Shown here: one piece after another, positions 32,701 to 44,700 of the stretch | How positions within the stretch are numbered: position 1 is the first letter of the stretch | Layout of the letters: each line of letters opens with the position of its first letter | NCBI GenBank assembly: GCA_047967505.1 | Contig: CM106538.1 | DNA: 64,000 nucleotides | Strand: one strand, 5' to 3' | DNA from: Dipteris shenzhenensis | Lineage: Eukaryota; Polypodiophyta; Polypodiopsida; Gleicheniales | Notes under the pieces: generated by a model | Database searches by the model: none | What the model was told of the DNA's origin: nothing | The model's input: the letters and a program-made list of their open reading frames with translations, nothing else | Position numbers and translations under genes: made by a program

Positions 32701-35700
32701 CTTGCCGGGAGGGAGATCTACTAATTCCCATGTGTCATTTTTAGCAATGGAATGTAACCCAGCTCTCATTGCATCCATCCATTCTTTACTGTCAAAAGCA
32801 TCTTTATGGCACAAAGGCTCTTCATTGCAAGCTGTAGCAAGGAGTGCAAACTCAAGAAAGTGACCATGCATCTATCTATTCCCTGATCATGTCCGGGCAG
32901 CAAAAGGCTGATCTTGTTTGCTGTCCCTCAATATATCAAGAAGCCATATGGGAACTTGCCTTTGCTGTCTATTGACAGCTCTTTCTTCAATGACTGCATC
33001 ATGAATAGTGGGATCATTTTGTGCCGGAAGAGAAACCTGCAAATCAGCATGGGGCAGTGGCTGATTATTGCTTGGTGGAGGGCTTGCAAGAGGCTCATGT
33101 TGCTGGTCAAAGTATTCCTCTGATGAGGGCAGAGGTAACCAGGAGTCAAAGGCATCAAACATGTCAACATCTGGCTTAGCTTTGCAGTCCACAAGAGGAG
33201 AAGCTGAATGTTCAGCAAAGATGACATCTCTACTGACAATAATCTTCCCAGTATTTGGTTGGTATAACCGATACCCTTTGCTCTCCTGGCTGTAACCAAT
33301 AAATGTGCATTTGATTGCCTTGTCATCAAGCTTATGTCTCAGATGAGATGGTACATGAACATACGCAAGAGACCCAAAAACTCTCATGTGTGAAAGTGAA
33401 GGCTTCCTGCCTTTCCATGCTTCATAAGGTGTAACAGTCTTCAATGCCCGTGTAGGTTATCTATTCAGCACATAGTTTGCACACATCACTGCATCAAGCC
33501 AAAATTTATTGGGCAAAGACTTGGCCTTAAGCATGCATCTGGCCATCTCCATTGTGGACCTGTTTTTCTTTTCAGAAACAGGATTCTGCTGAGGAGTGTA
33601 AGGAGTAGTGCATGAGTGAACAATGCCCCGTGAAGAGAGAGATGCATCAAACTCCTTTGACATATACTCTCCCCCCCTATCTGTGTTGAGGGTGACAAGC
33701 TTGCATCCTGATTTATTCTCAACCATATTCAGCCACCTCTGAAAGCATAAGAAAACTTCAGATTTGGCTTTTAAAGGATATATCCAGCAATATCTTGTTA
33801 AGTCATCAATGAGAGTCATGAAATATTTGTACCTCCCAATGGCATTTGTCCTCATTGGGCCACAGACATCACTGTGCACTAGCTGCAATTTCCTTTGTGA
33901 AAGTTTTGGACAATTCTTTTGAAAAGGAAACCGATGCATCTTACCCAAAAGACAACCCTCACACACATGTTTGGAAACTGTGTGAGTTTGAGGTACATCA
34001 TTTGCCATCTGCTGTGAATGTAGCTTTGCAAGAGCTCTATAATTGAGATGACCCATTCTCTTATGCCAAAGATGAGTTTCAGCAAGCTGTGAATCTGAAA
34101 TAGCAAATGCTTCAATAGAAAGTGCAGATGAGTGATGAATCATGATCAAGGTGATAAAGCTTCTTTTGCAAAGTGCTAGTGAGAACTATGGCATTGTCAT
34201 CACGAAGATCATATACTAGGCATCTATAGCCATCAAAAATCACTCTGAAACCTGAAGTGGCAATTGCTGATATTGAGATCAAGTTGACTTCAATTCCAGG
34301 CACAAAGAGAACATTTGTCAAAGTGACAGGATGACTTGAAATAGATGTGAGCTGCACATCTCCAATTCCTTTTACAGCATATAAAGCATTATTAGCACAT
34401 GTGACAGTCCCCCCTGGAGGTGCATCAGCTAAAGAGTGAAACAATTGTCTGCAAGATGTGACATGCTTGGAAGCACCACTATCAAAGTACCAGGACTGAG
34501 CATTATTAGGAGTAAAGAATGCATCAGCTTTGGAGGGATCAAATGAGCAATGGACAGCCCATGCCGAATCATCCTGAAGAGCATGTGCATGTGAAGCATT
34601 TGCTGGCTCATGGGATTCAATAGCATGCGAGGCATTCATTGTCAATCCTGCTTTCTTTTTCTCCGAAGCAATGCGCTTTCTGCATTCTGAAATGTCATGT
34701 CCAGGCTTGTGACAATAGTTGCATCTTTTCTTCTTTGACTTATCTGCTGTATTTTTAGATGCATGGGAGGAATTGCAGCTGCTATGTGCAGATTTTGGCT
34801 TGCCCATAGGCTTGGAAGCCTTGCCTCTTCTTGTCTGTTGTGAAGCAAATGCATGATCAGGAATAATGGCTTGTCTATTAGCTCGACTTTGCTCTTCCTG
34901 CAAAAGCAAAGTAACTAGCTGATCAAAAGAATAGTGGTCAGGATTACCCATGGCCACTAATCGAGGGGTTGTAGCAAACCCTTGATATGTATCTGGTAGT
35001 CCATTCAGTGTGGTACTGACAAGCTGTGAATTTGGCACCACCTCATCAATGTTGGCAAGTTGTTCCATGAGGTCCTTGACCTTTGTCAGGTATGCATCCA
35101 TAGAGTCACCTTCATTCATACTGACTTCCTGTAATTGCCTTCTCAAATATGCAACACGTGCTTCATTGCGAATCTGATAGAGATAAGCCAATTTGTCCCA
35201 AGCATCCTTTGCTGTCCTGCAAGACCGGATGTGTGGAATAATGATTCTCTTGCATGATAAAGCAATACATGAATGTGCATGTGCATCTCTTGCATCCCAT
35301 CTAGACTGTTCCTGAGTTGGAAGAGCAGCAACAGGAGTGCTAGAAGATGAGGCATTAGGAGGAGTACCCCCTGCAGAGGGATACCCCTTGCAGAGGGACC
35401 AGCAGTAGAGGCAACCACTGTAGCATTGGCTGGCCTTAGATCAACCCTAGAAACAATATTCCACAAATGCTTTGCCACTGCAAAAACAGCAAATCTGGCA
35501 AAAGCCCCAAATTTAATGAGGGCAAATAGGCCAAAAAGAGGGCAAATGCAGAAAAGCCCTAAATTTTGCTGAAATTTTTGCAAATGTGACCCAATGTATG
35601 ATAATTTGACTCAATGTCCTGCAAAAGTGACTCAATGTCGTGCAATCTGACCCAAATGTACTGCAAACAAACAAGAGATTGCAGACCAAACCCCAAAGCC

Positions 35701-38700
35701 CCAATGTTCTTGCAAGAAATTGCAACCAAAGAAGGTGAAAAGAACTGGAAGCCCCAAAAAATACCAATGTCTTGAATATGACCTTGTACGTGCAAAACCT
35801 GTACGGAGATCTCGAAAGAAGTACTAGCTATATGGACAGCTCAAGTACAAAGTATAGTGACTATATGGATCAAGTACATTGCGCGATGTACGGTGTACGG
35901 TTGCACGGTCGTACGGAAGAGGTACGGTGCATGTTGTATGGAGCCCTGAAGTACGGCAGTTGTACGGAGGCTCCCACGTGCAAGTACAACGCGACAGGTA
36001 CGAAAAAGGTACAAGACCTGCCGTACGATTGTACGGAAGATATACGTAGTGCAGTACGGCGATGCAAGTGTTGATCTGTACGGGTGGCGCAGGTACGGTG
36101 GCTTTGGTGCGAAACGGACAAGTACGGCGATGCAGGTATGTACAGATGTCCGTACAGTCGTACGGACTGTACGGAAAAAGAGGGTAGTAAGCAATGAAGG
36201 TCCGGGGTCACGGAGCATGTCCTAGCTCTGATACCACTGAAGGATCGAATGAAAAGAGAGAGTGCAGGTTGCAAAGGAGTCGATAGATTAGCCATCACGT
36301 CAACTAGGATGAAAGAAAATAGAGAGTACAAAGTACTTGTATCTAGACCTAGGACTAAGTGTCCTAGGTGTCACATAGGACTAAGTGTCCTATGGGGCCT
36401 AAAAGGCACTAACACTACAAGTGCCTATATTTATGCCTACAAGGCACATACCATGGCCTATAGGGCATCACTAGAACCACCAAGAGATGGCCTACAAGAG
36501 GCTGATGTTGCAATAGATTTAAGTCAGATTTTGAATGATTCGGTGGGAGTTATAGTAGTCATAGAGTTTTTAAGGCCCTCGTAGAGTGTAAAGAAAAAGA
36601 AAAATGCACTCCAGTCTTCCTGGAAACTTTTGCAATTACAAATATGAAAAAAACAGATACAATTCTTAAGAGTCGAAAATTCAGCCTTGCAATTTGATTT
36701 TTGTTTGGCTAAAGTCATCAAATCAAGACCTTGATTTGATGTCCTTTGTTGGTAGAACTTTCTTCTAGATAATTTGTTCATAACTGTAGGGGACTATTTA
36801 TTTCAACAATGTATTGGTATTCCCATGTGCATGAATTGTGCTGTTTTCTTAGCAAACTTCTATCTCTTACGTGTGGATTTGAGTTTATGGAACAATTGAT
36901 CTCTTTGATTAAAACTGGTCAAAATTAATAGATGAATTATTTGTCCCAAATATTTCGAACAAACACCTCTTATATGGCTTGATATGGAGTGACTACTTTC
37001 TAATTCTATAGGTTCTCTTGTCTTTTTTTTTGGCAAAGAAAGGAACCTTCTATTAATGCTTGAAAGACTCCATACAAAACAGCAGCCCCGAAGGTGCTGA
37101 GTATGGAAAAAATCCGGAGCTGAAAGAAGAAAAAACCGGCCTGTTTGAGAGAAACCTAGCTCACTGCCTAGGGGATCTCTGATACTGGGGCTAACAGCCA
37201 GGTTGCGAGACTATACAACTAGTGAATCCCTCGCGGAGTGAATGTGTAAACAACTCATGCAGGCCAAGCCTTGCAGAATCGAGTGCACCTCACGACAGTC
37301 GTCGTAGAGCCTGGGGTCCCACGCTCCCAGGTGGAGTGGAGGGTGTAGATGATATCCAGCTATATGGCGACCAAGGTAGCCGAGGGATGGAACCGGATGC
37401 TTACCCATCACCAGACTACAACGAGCAACCCAAATGTTCCACGCCGTGATACTGGCTACTACCTCCCATACGCTGTCCTCCGGAGGAGAGTGAGGAGCTA
37501 GGCTATTAGGAGGGACCGCCTCATGGAGCTCTATCCTCTGAATGCTTTGACCTTGTATCCGGTAAGCTGGGCAGGCCTCATCAGTCTGGAATGCGTGTCC
37601 TCCCTCATTCAACCAGGCCACCATCCCCCAAGTGTAGGCTCTCTGAAGGCTCTGCATACGGGTAATAATCCTGAGGGCTCCCATCCAAATCCTCGTTGCG
37701 CTACGACAACTCCAGAGGTAGTGAGGGATTGTCTCCAGAAAACTAGCAGAGCAACAATGACACTGCCCCTCCACCCGCATTTACTCCAACCACGGGCCGA
37801 TGGGCAAGCCTCTGTGGGCGGCCAACAGCAAGAAGTAGGAGATCTTCCTTGGCTGCAAACTAGACCATAATCGCGTCCAAAACCTGGAACGGACCTCCTC
37901 GGGCACTCTTTGGGTCACCCAATGCCTGCCCCTCAAAGGGGTACAAATCGAAGAGTCCATCTGAAGCCTCCTGCCAATCCGTGTGGGGTAGGAAAAGAAG
38001 GGCACCTCGTCCACTTGCATAGCAAGGCCGCCCGTGGAGGGCCAAAACCACTCTCTCGGATCCCACTGGACCTCCCTCAAGGCCTACCCTCCCAAATCCA
38101 GAAACCATCTGGGGGAATCATGCTCTGGGATACGGGGAGGATCAATGTGCCACTCCTTCCCCAAACGTCCCACCTCTTTGATCATCTGCCAATGAATCCC
38201 ATTGAGGCTCCCATCCATCTCTAGGTCTCTCTCAGTGAGTGCCAGGAGTAGGCCTCTAGGTCCTACACGGATAAAACCTGGCTGCTTGCTGCCTCGCTGC
38301 ATCATCATCCTCAAGGGAACACCAGTCTGAGAAAACTGACCCAACCATCTGCTCTCCATCCACACGTGACCATCCACGTGCGAAGTCCATCCCACTAGGA
38401 CTCAGGGATGGCTAGGTCAATCTCTCTCATCCGCTGCCCTGCCCCTCGCAAATGCGCTAAGGCGTCAACCCTCTTCTCTGCCTCCATGGTTAATCTGCTC
38501 CATCTACCAAAGGAGCCGGCTGGTCCACTGTCCCACTATGCCCAACCAATGTGAGTCCGTTGCCCGAGCATACACCCATCCCGATCCTTGATCTCCGGGA
38601 GCCAAATAAGGGGCTGACGCTCGAACTCCTCTCTGCATCAGGGCTGAGCATGAATGAGGCCCTCTACTAATATCTGCCAGACCCTATGGAGCCTCCTCCT

Positions 38701-41700
38701 CAAGAGGGAACCCTTCCCCGTAAGGGGGGCCCTCTGAGAAGATCCATCGGTGTGAATGTTGTCATTGCCCCCCAGTGCGTGGGGTGTTCGCAAGAAGCCC
38801 TCGTTGTAAGAGGAGCTTCCAAGGCTCCGCACCTAGGGTGAGGCCGCGCACAACCATCTTGCCCAAGAGGGCTCTGCTTTGCATCTCCGGATCAATGATA
38901 TCCAAGCCTCCCAATGCCTACGTGCAGTGGAAGATAGACTATCCTCACTCTCTCTCCTGCCCAATACTAATTGCAACTGTAAGATGATGCACTCAATATA
39001 GAAAGTGAGCTGTGGATGTGAGAGAGAGAATCAGAGGGAGAGAATGTAGTGGACCTCCGAAGAGAAAATAGATACAACTGAATAATGAATGCCCAAAGGG
39101 CTGAATACAACTGTATGGAGGGGCTGAAACCCTCACTGCAAAACTAGAAGACTAGACTACCTAGAGGAGGTGAATCCTCACTAGATTCCTGAAGAGGCTG
39201 AGGCTACCCTGCTGGTCTGTTGCGGGGAGGCCTAACTCTGTTGCTCTGAAGGCTTGAGGAATGGATCAAGAATGAGGGCCAAAGGCTGCCCTTTTATAGG
39301 CTGATAGGTCAGCTTGGCCGACTTGGTCAACACTGACCATTGACCTGGTCGGCTGGTCAACGTCGACCGTTGACCAAGTCGGGCAAAAAGTCAACGTTGA
39401 CAAAAAGTCAATGCATTGATTTTTGATCAAAAAGTCACTTCTTCTTTCTTTGACCTGCGATGACGTGGCATTGACTGCCCATTGACTGTGTGCTGATTGC
39501 TGATTGCGCAGGGCTGCCTGAATGGTTGTACGAATGTCTATGTGGCCGTTGACTTGGCTCTCTGGGCTGGCACTAGCTAGCATGGCCACGAGCGTGTGGA
39601 TGCTCGTGACATCCCCTTCTATTGAAACTCGAACTAGGGTACGAAAGAGGCTTCCCATCGTGCTGACGGAGGTGACTGTTTGTGGTATATCTAGATGATA
39701 AATCCTGATCCGAATGCCTGGTTCCTGAATCTGAAAATGGTTGCTGAACTCATGAATCCTGATCTGCAAGTACTGAATGCCTGGATTTAGTGCTAACTTC
39801 TCGTATGGATATTTGCTGTGGGTTAATATTCCAGGATGATGATCCCTGTGGTTTTCCTTGGTGCATATAGGTGATAGGGACGGAGGAAGACTGGGTTTGA
39901 GAAAGGCATCCCGGTCTTGGTGTAACCCTGTTGCGTGCTGTAATACTATATTCTGTTGTAACATTGTGCCTGCTGTAATACTGTGTCTTGTTGGCGCCAG
40001 CCTCGAACCCCTTGAATGACTGATATCAAAGGTCGAGGTGGAACACCCTTACTCCAATAGATGAACTTGGACCTAGGGCCTGGGATTTTGACATCCAAGC
40101 CTTGGTGCTGATAATCTAGTTGGACTTTGAACTGGTGCCACCATCGTGCTCCCAAGATGACGTCCGTTGCGTGAGTAGGTGCGACCCTGAGTGGTCGGCT
40201 GTGTACCGTCCTTGAGATCTTCAGAGTGGCTGAAGCTACCTGCATGTTGCTCTCTATCTGCTGCCCTGGAAATGCACCATTAAAGGTCATTGGTTCCATT
40301 GGCTAAGAGGCATCTGAGCCTTTTGAGCTGCTTTGGTGGAGATGATGTCCTCGGAACTGCCTGAGTCTGCTAGGATAAGGACCTTCTGACCACCGACCTG
40401 TCCATAAAACTGGAACATATTGGGAAACTGACGAGGCTCCCCCTTCTACTGAGCTTCAAGCTCCTGGATGACTACTGAGGTTGTCCCTGTAGTCTGTTGT
40501 TCATCAAGCTCCTCAATGACTACTGAGGTTGTTGAAGCTGTTGCTGAACCACTTGACGTGGCTCTTGCGGTTAGAAGCTTCTGGTAATGCGGGCAATCTT
40601 TCTTATTATGGCCCAGCACATGACAATGGAAGCATCGGTTCTCCTTGGCATAGAGTGCTCGTGTCGTTGTATCCAAGTACCTGCCATAGCCATTGCTATC
40701 CTTCGCCATCCAGCTCTTTTTTTGCTGTCCATTCCCACCATCACCTGGTGTGGAATGCTGGGACTTTCTTACTGTTGACCTGCTTGGATCCTTGACCCTT
40801 GTGCATGAGCTCAAAATTTTGAGCAAGCTCATATGCACACTCATACATAATCCTGTGGCCTGAAACTTTTGACGTACCACTGGATGTCTGTACGCAGCCC
40901 ATGGAGAAATTTGCTCAGCTTCTGATTGTCCTCCAAGTGCAACTGTATAAAAACCTGAGTGAACTTATTGGCATAACGATTCACCGTCTCGGTGTCTCCC
41001 TGGCGTAGCTCGTAGAACTTACTCTGGAGCCTGTCCAAGTATTGCGGTGGTAAGAACCGTGATCGAAGATCTTTCACGAATTTCATCCCGCTGTAGAGAG
41101 GTGTCTCCTCGTCTGCATCATAGTGGTCCTTTTGCCACTTGAGCCACCAGGTGACCGCCTTGCCTGGGAGGTGCATGGATGCTAGGATGCACCGCTTGTT
41201 GTCCTTCGTAGGCATCACTGAAAAATAAATTTCGAACTGATTGAGCCACGAAGTCAACACTAAAGGTTCATGCTTACCATTGTACCGTGTGAAGTTGAGC
41301 TTCCCTGGAAAAGAAGGCTTGGCTGGAGGTGGAAGTCTCTCCTTTTCTCCCCCCTCTGGTCGAAGTAGAGAAATGAGAAGCTACCGATCCCGTTCTTCCT
41401 TCTCTTCTCGAGCAGTACGTTCTCGGAGTTCCTTGGCCTCCTGAGCCTCACGGTCACGGAGTTCCTTGGCTTCTCGAGCCTCTTGATCGCGCTCTTCTTT
41501 TGCTTCCCGAGCTGCCTTTTTGGCTTCTCGAGCTTCGCGATCGTGTTCTTCTTTTGCTTCTCAAGCCTCTCGGTCGCGTTCTTCTTTGGCCTCCCAAGCT
41601 AGCCTTTCACGCTCTCTGGCGGCCTGCTCACGATCTTCCCGCATCTCCTGAAGCTGGGTCATGCGGGTGAAGAGAGCCTCGGACTGTTGCTGCTGCATCT

Positions 41701-44700
41701 GCATCATAGCTTGCAACATGGCTGTCATGGCAGACATGGAATTGTCCGCAGGATTCTGTGGTGGGGGTGGTGGTGGTGGTGGTGGCGGTTGAGGCATTGA
41801 ACCCTCACCCCCCTGGTGTCGGACTGCTCACTAGTGCTCATGGTATCCTTGCCGGATCTTGTCTGGACCATAAACCAATAGAGCTGCCCCTAAATTGGCC
41901 CTCCCTATCTCAGGAAAGAAACCTGAAGCTCTGAGATAGACTATCCTCACTCTCTCTCCTACCCAATACTAACTGCAATTGTAAGATGATGCTCTCAATA
42001 CACAAAGTGAGCTGTGGATGTGAATGAGAGAATCAGAGGGAGAGAATGTAGTGGACCTCCGAAGAAGAAATAGATACAGCTGAATAATGAATGCTCAAAG
42101 GTCTGAATACAATTGTATGGAGGGGCTGAAACCCTCGCCGCAAAACTAGAAGACTAGACTACCTAGAGGAGGTGAATCCTCACTAGATCCTTGAAGAGGC
42201 TGAGGCTACCCTGCTGGTTTGCTACGGGGAGGCCCGACTCTGTTGCTCTGAAGGCTTGAAGGCCTGAGGAATGGATCAAGAATGAGGGCCAAAGGCTGCC
42301 CTTTTATAGGCTGATAGGTTAGCCTAACGTCGACCGTTGACCTGGTCGGTTGGTCAACGCCGATGGTTGACCAAGTTGGGCAAAAAGTCAACGTTGACAG
42401 AAAGTCAATGCGTTGATTTTTGATCAAAAAGTCACTTCTTCTTTCTTTGACCTGAGATGACGTGGCATTGACTGCCTGTTGACTGATTGCGCAGGGTTGC
42501 CTGAGTGGGTGTACGAATGTCTACGTGGCCGTTGACTTGGCTACTTGCGCTAGCACTAGCTAGCATGGCCACGGGTGTGTGGATGCTTGTGACACTACGG
42601 CATGATCATCGTCTGCCAAGCGACCCGGGCTCCAGAATTCCTGGTGCCGTCCGATCCTGCCCAAAGGAAGTTTCGAACCAACCTTCGGAGCTGCCCAATG
42701 CACCCTCTGTGAAAACACCAGTAGGAGATGATACACCAGGATGTGGCAAGGACGTGGTTTGCCACTAAGGCACGGCCTGCTAGGGAGAGTTTGACCGAGC
42801 TCTAGTAGAGAAGCTTGCGTCGAGCACTCTCAAGGACCGGGGCGATCTGTTGCTCTGTTGTAATATCAATAACCTCTTGGCATCCGAGGTATCTTGCTGT
42901 TTGGCCATCCACATATAGAATGAGTAGCATCAAACTGCCATCCTTTGCCCGTTTGGTGTACAAGCAATGATCGGTCTCACACCTATGATACCCTTGGGAC
43001 TGCATGAAGGCATCAAACTTCTTGTACCATTCTCTTGGCGCCTGCTTGAGTCCATACAAGCTCCTCTTGAGCTTACACACAAGCTGCTCTTTCCCTTTAA
43101 CAGCATATCCCTCTGGCTGACTCATATAGATCTCATCATGGAGATCTCCGTGAAGAAAAGCTGTCTTCACATCCATCTGACATAAATCCATGTCGTCATG
43201 AGCAACAAGAGCTAACACTGCTCTCAAAGTAGTCATCTTGACTACAGGGGAAAAGATCTCATCAAAGTCAATTCCCTTCTCCTGCTTAAATCCCTTGGCA
43301 ACCAATCTGGCCTTATACCTCGGTAAAGCATTTGAATCCACTTTGACTTTGTAAACCCACTTGCATGGCAAAACCTTTCTGCCTGCAGGTAACTGCACCA
43401 AGTCCCATGTATCATTTTGAAGTAGGGAGTCCATTTCTGACTGCATGGCTTTCTCCCACTTTCTCTGTTCTTCCCATAGCTTCCTTGAAGCTGGAAGGCT
43501 CACCACAATCTGTCAGCATGATAAAATCAGCCACATTATTGGCTCCTGGAACAAATCTGGCAGGAGGCCGTTGTACACGGGTGCTCCTCCTAACAAAATG
43601 TTCCGGATTAGGCTGCTGTCCAGCCTGTTCTTCATGCATGACGGGTGGCTGTACCACCATATCTGGCTGTGCTACAGCTCCATCTGCTGGTATATCCAGT
43701 GGTGCATCATTGGCAAAATTATGTGGCTGATTTTCAGCCTGTATACCCTCTTGAACAGGGTTATCTGCAGCAGCCTGCTGCTGCATATAAATGGGCATTC
43801 TTTGCTGTCCAACATCATCATAAATAACCCTCCTGTATTCCACAAGTTGCACGGGTTCCTTGTGTACACTATCCTCTTTAAAGATGACATCATTGCTGCG
43901 TATAATCTTCCGTTTAACGGGATCCCATAACCTGTACCCCATTTCACCTTCATCACCATAACGCATAAAGATGCATCTGATAGACTTTGGATCCAGTTTG
44001 GAGCGCAGTTCTTTGCGTACATGAGCAAAGCACTCGCAGCCAAATACACGTAAGTGCTTATATGAAGGTGGCTTGCTAGACCACACCTCCTCTGGCACTT
44101 TCAACTCCAAAGCCTTGTTTGGCGACCTGTTAATAATGTGAAGTGCTGTTTGCACGGCTTCTGCCCAAAAGCCATGGGGTAATGCAGCATAAGACAACAT
44201 ACATCGAACCTTCTCCTGAATAGTTCGATTCATCCGCTCACTTGCACCATTTTGAGATGCATTATGAGGAGCTGTGAGTTCCTGTTTGATGCCCTTAGCT
44301 TGGCAAAACTGCACAAAAGCATGTGACACATACTCACCCCCATTATCGGATCTGAGGCATTTCAGCCTGCGACCTGCCCGATTCTCAACCTGAGCGACAA
44401 ACTTCTTGAAAGCATCTAAGGCATCGCCCTTATGCTTCAAGAAATAGACCCACACTTTGCGTGTGGCATCATCAATGAAAGTAATAAAATATTTTGCACC
44501 CCCTAGTGATAACTGTGGCATCTCACACAAATCAGTGTGCACTAGATCAAGTGGTGCTCTATTCTGGGGAGTTCTCCTCTTATGAGGAGTCACAGAATGC
44601 TTGCCAAATATGCAATGATCACAAGTAGGCAAATCTGAAAAAGAAAGAGACGGCAGATAACCCAAACGTGACAGTTCTTGCATTCCTTTAACAGACATGT

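Larger units (their letters stand above)
30917..36496 (-). mobile_element. Ty1/copia retrotransposon COP3, defective
   Basis: The two 259-bp LTRs differ at a single base, and AGAGG is duplicated (30912-30916, 36497-36501). The primer binding site is present. All copia domains can be traced but lie in about five frames. The element is inserted in PLE2. Confidence 0.95.
38923..42594 (-). mobile_element. Ty3/gypsy-type gag-protease element GYP2
   Basis: CTACG is duplicated at 38918-38922 and 42595-42599. LTRs of about 689 and 665 bp flank a 2.3-kb interior with Gag, zinc knuckle and aspartic protease. No RT, RNase H or integrase is present, so the element is non-autonomous. It inserted into LINE-A. 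Confidence 0.88.
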
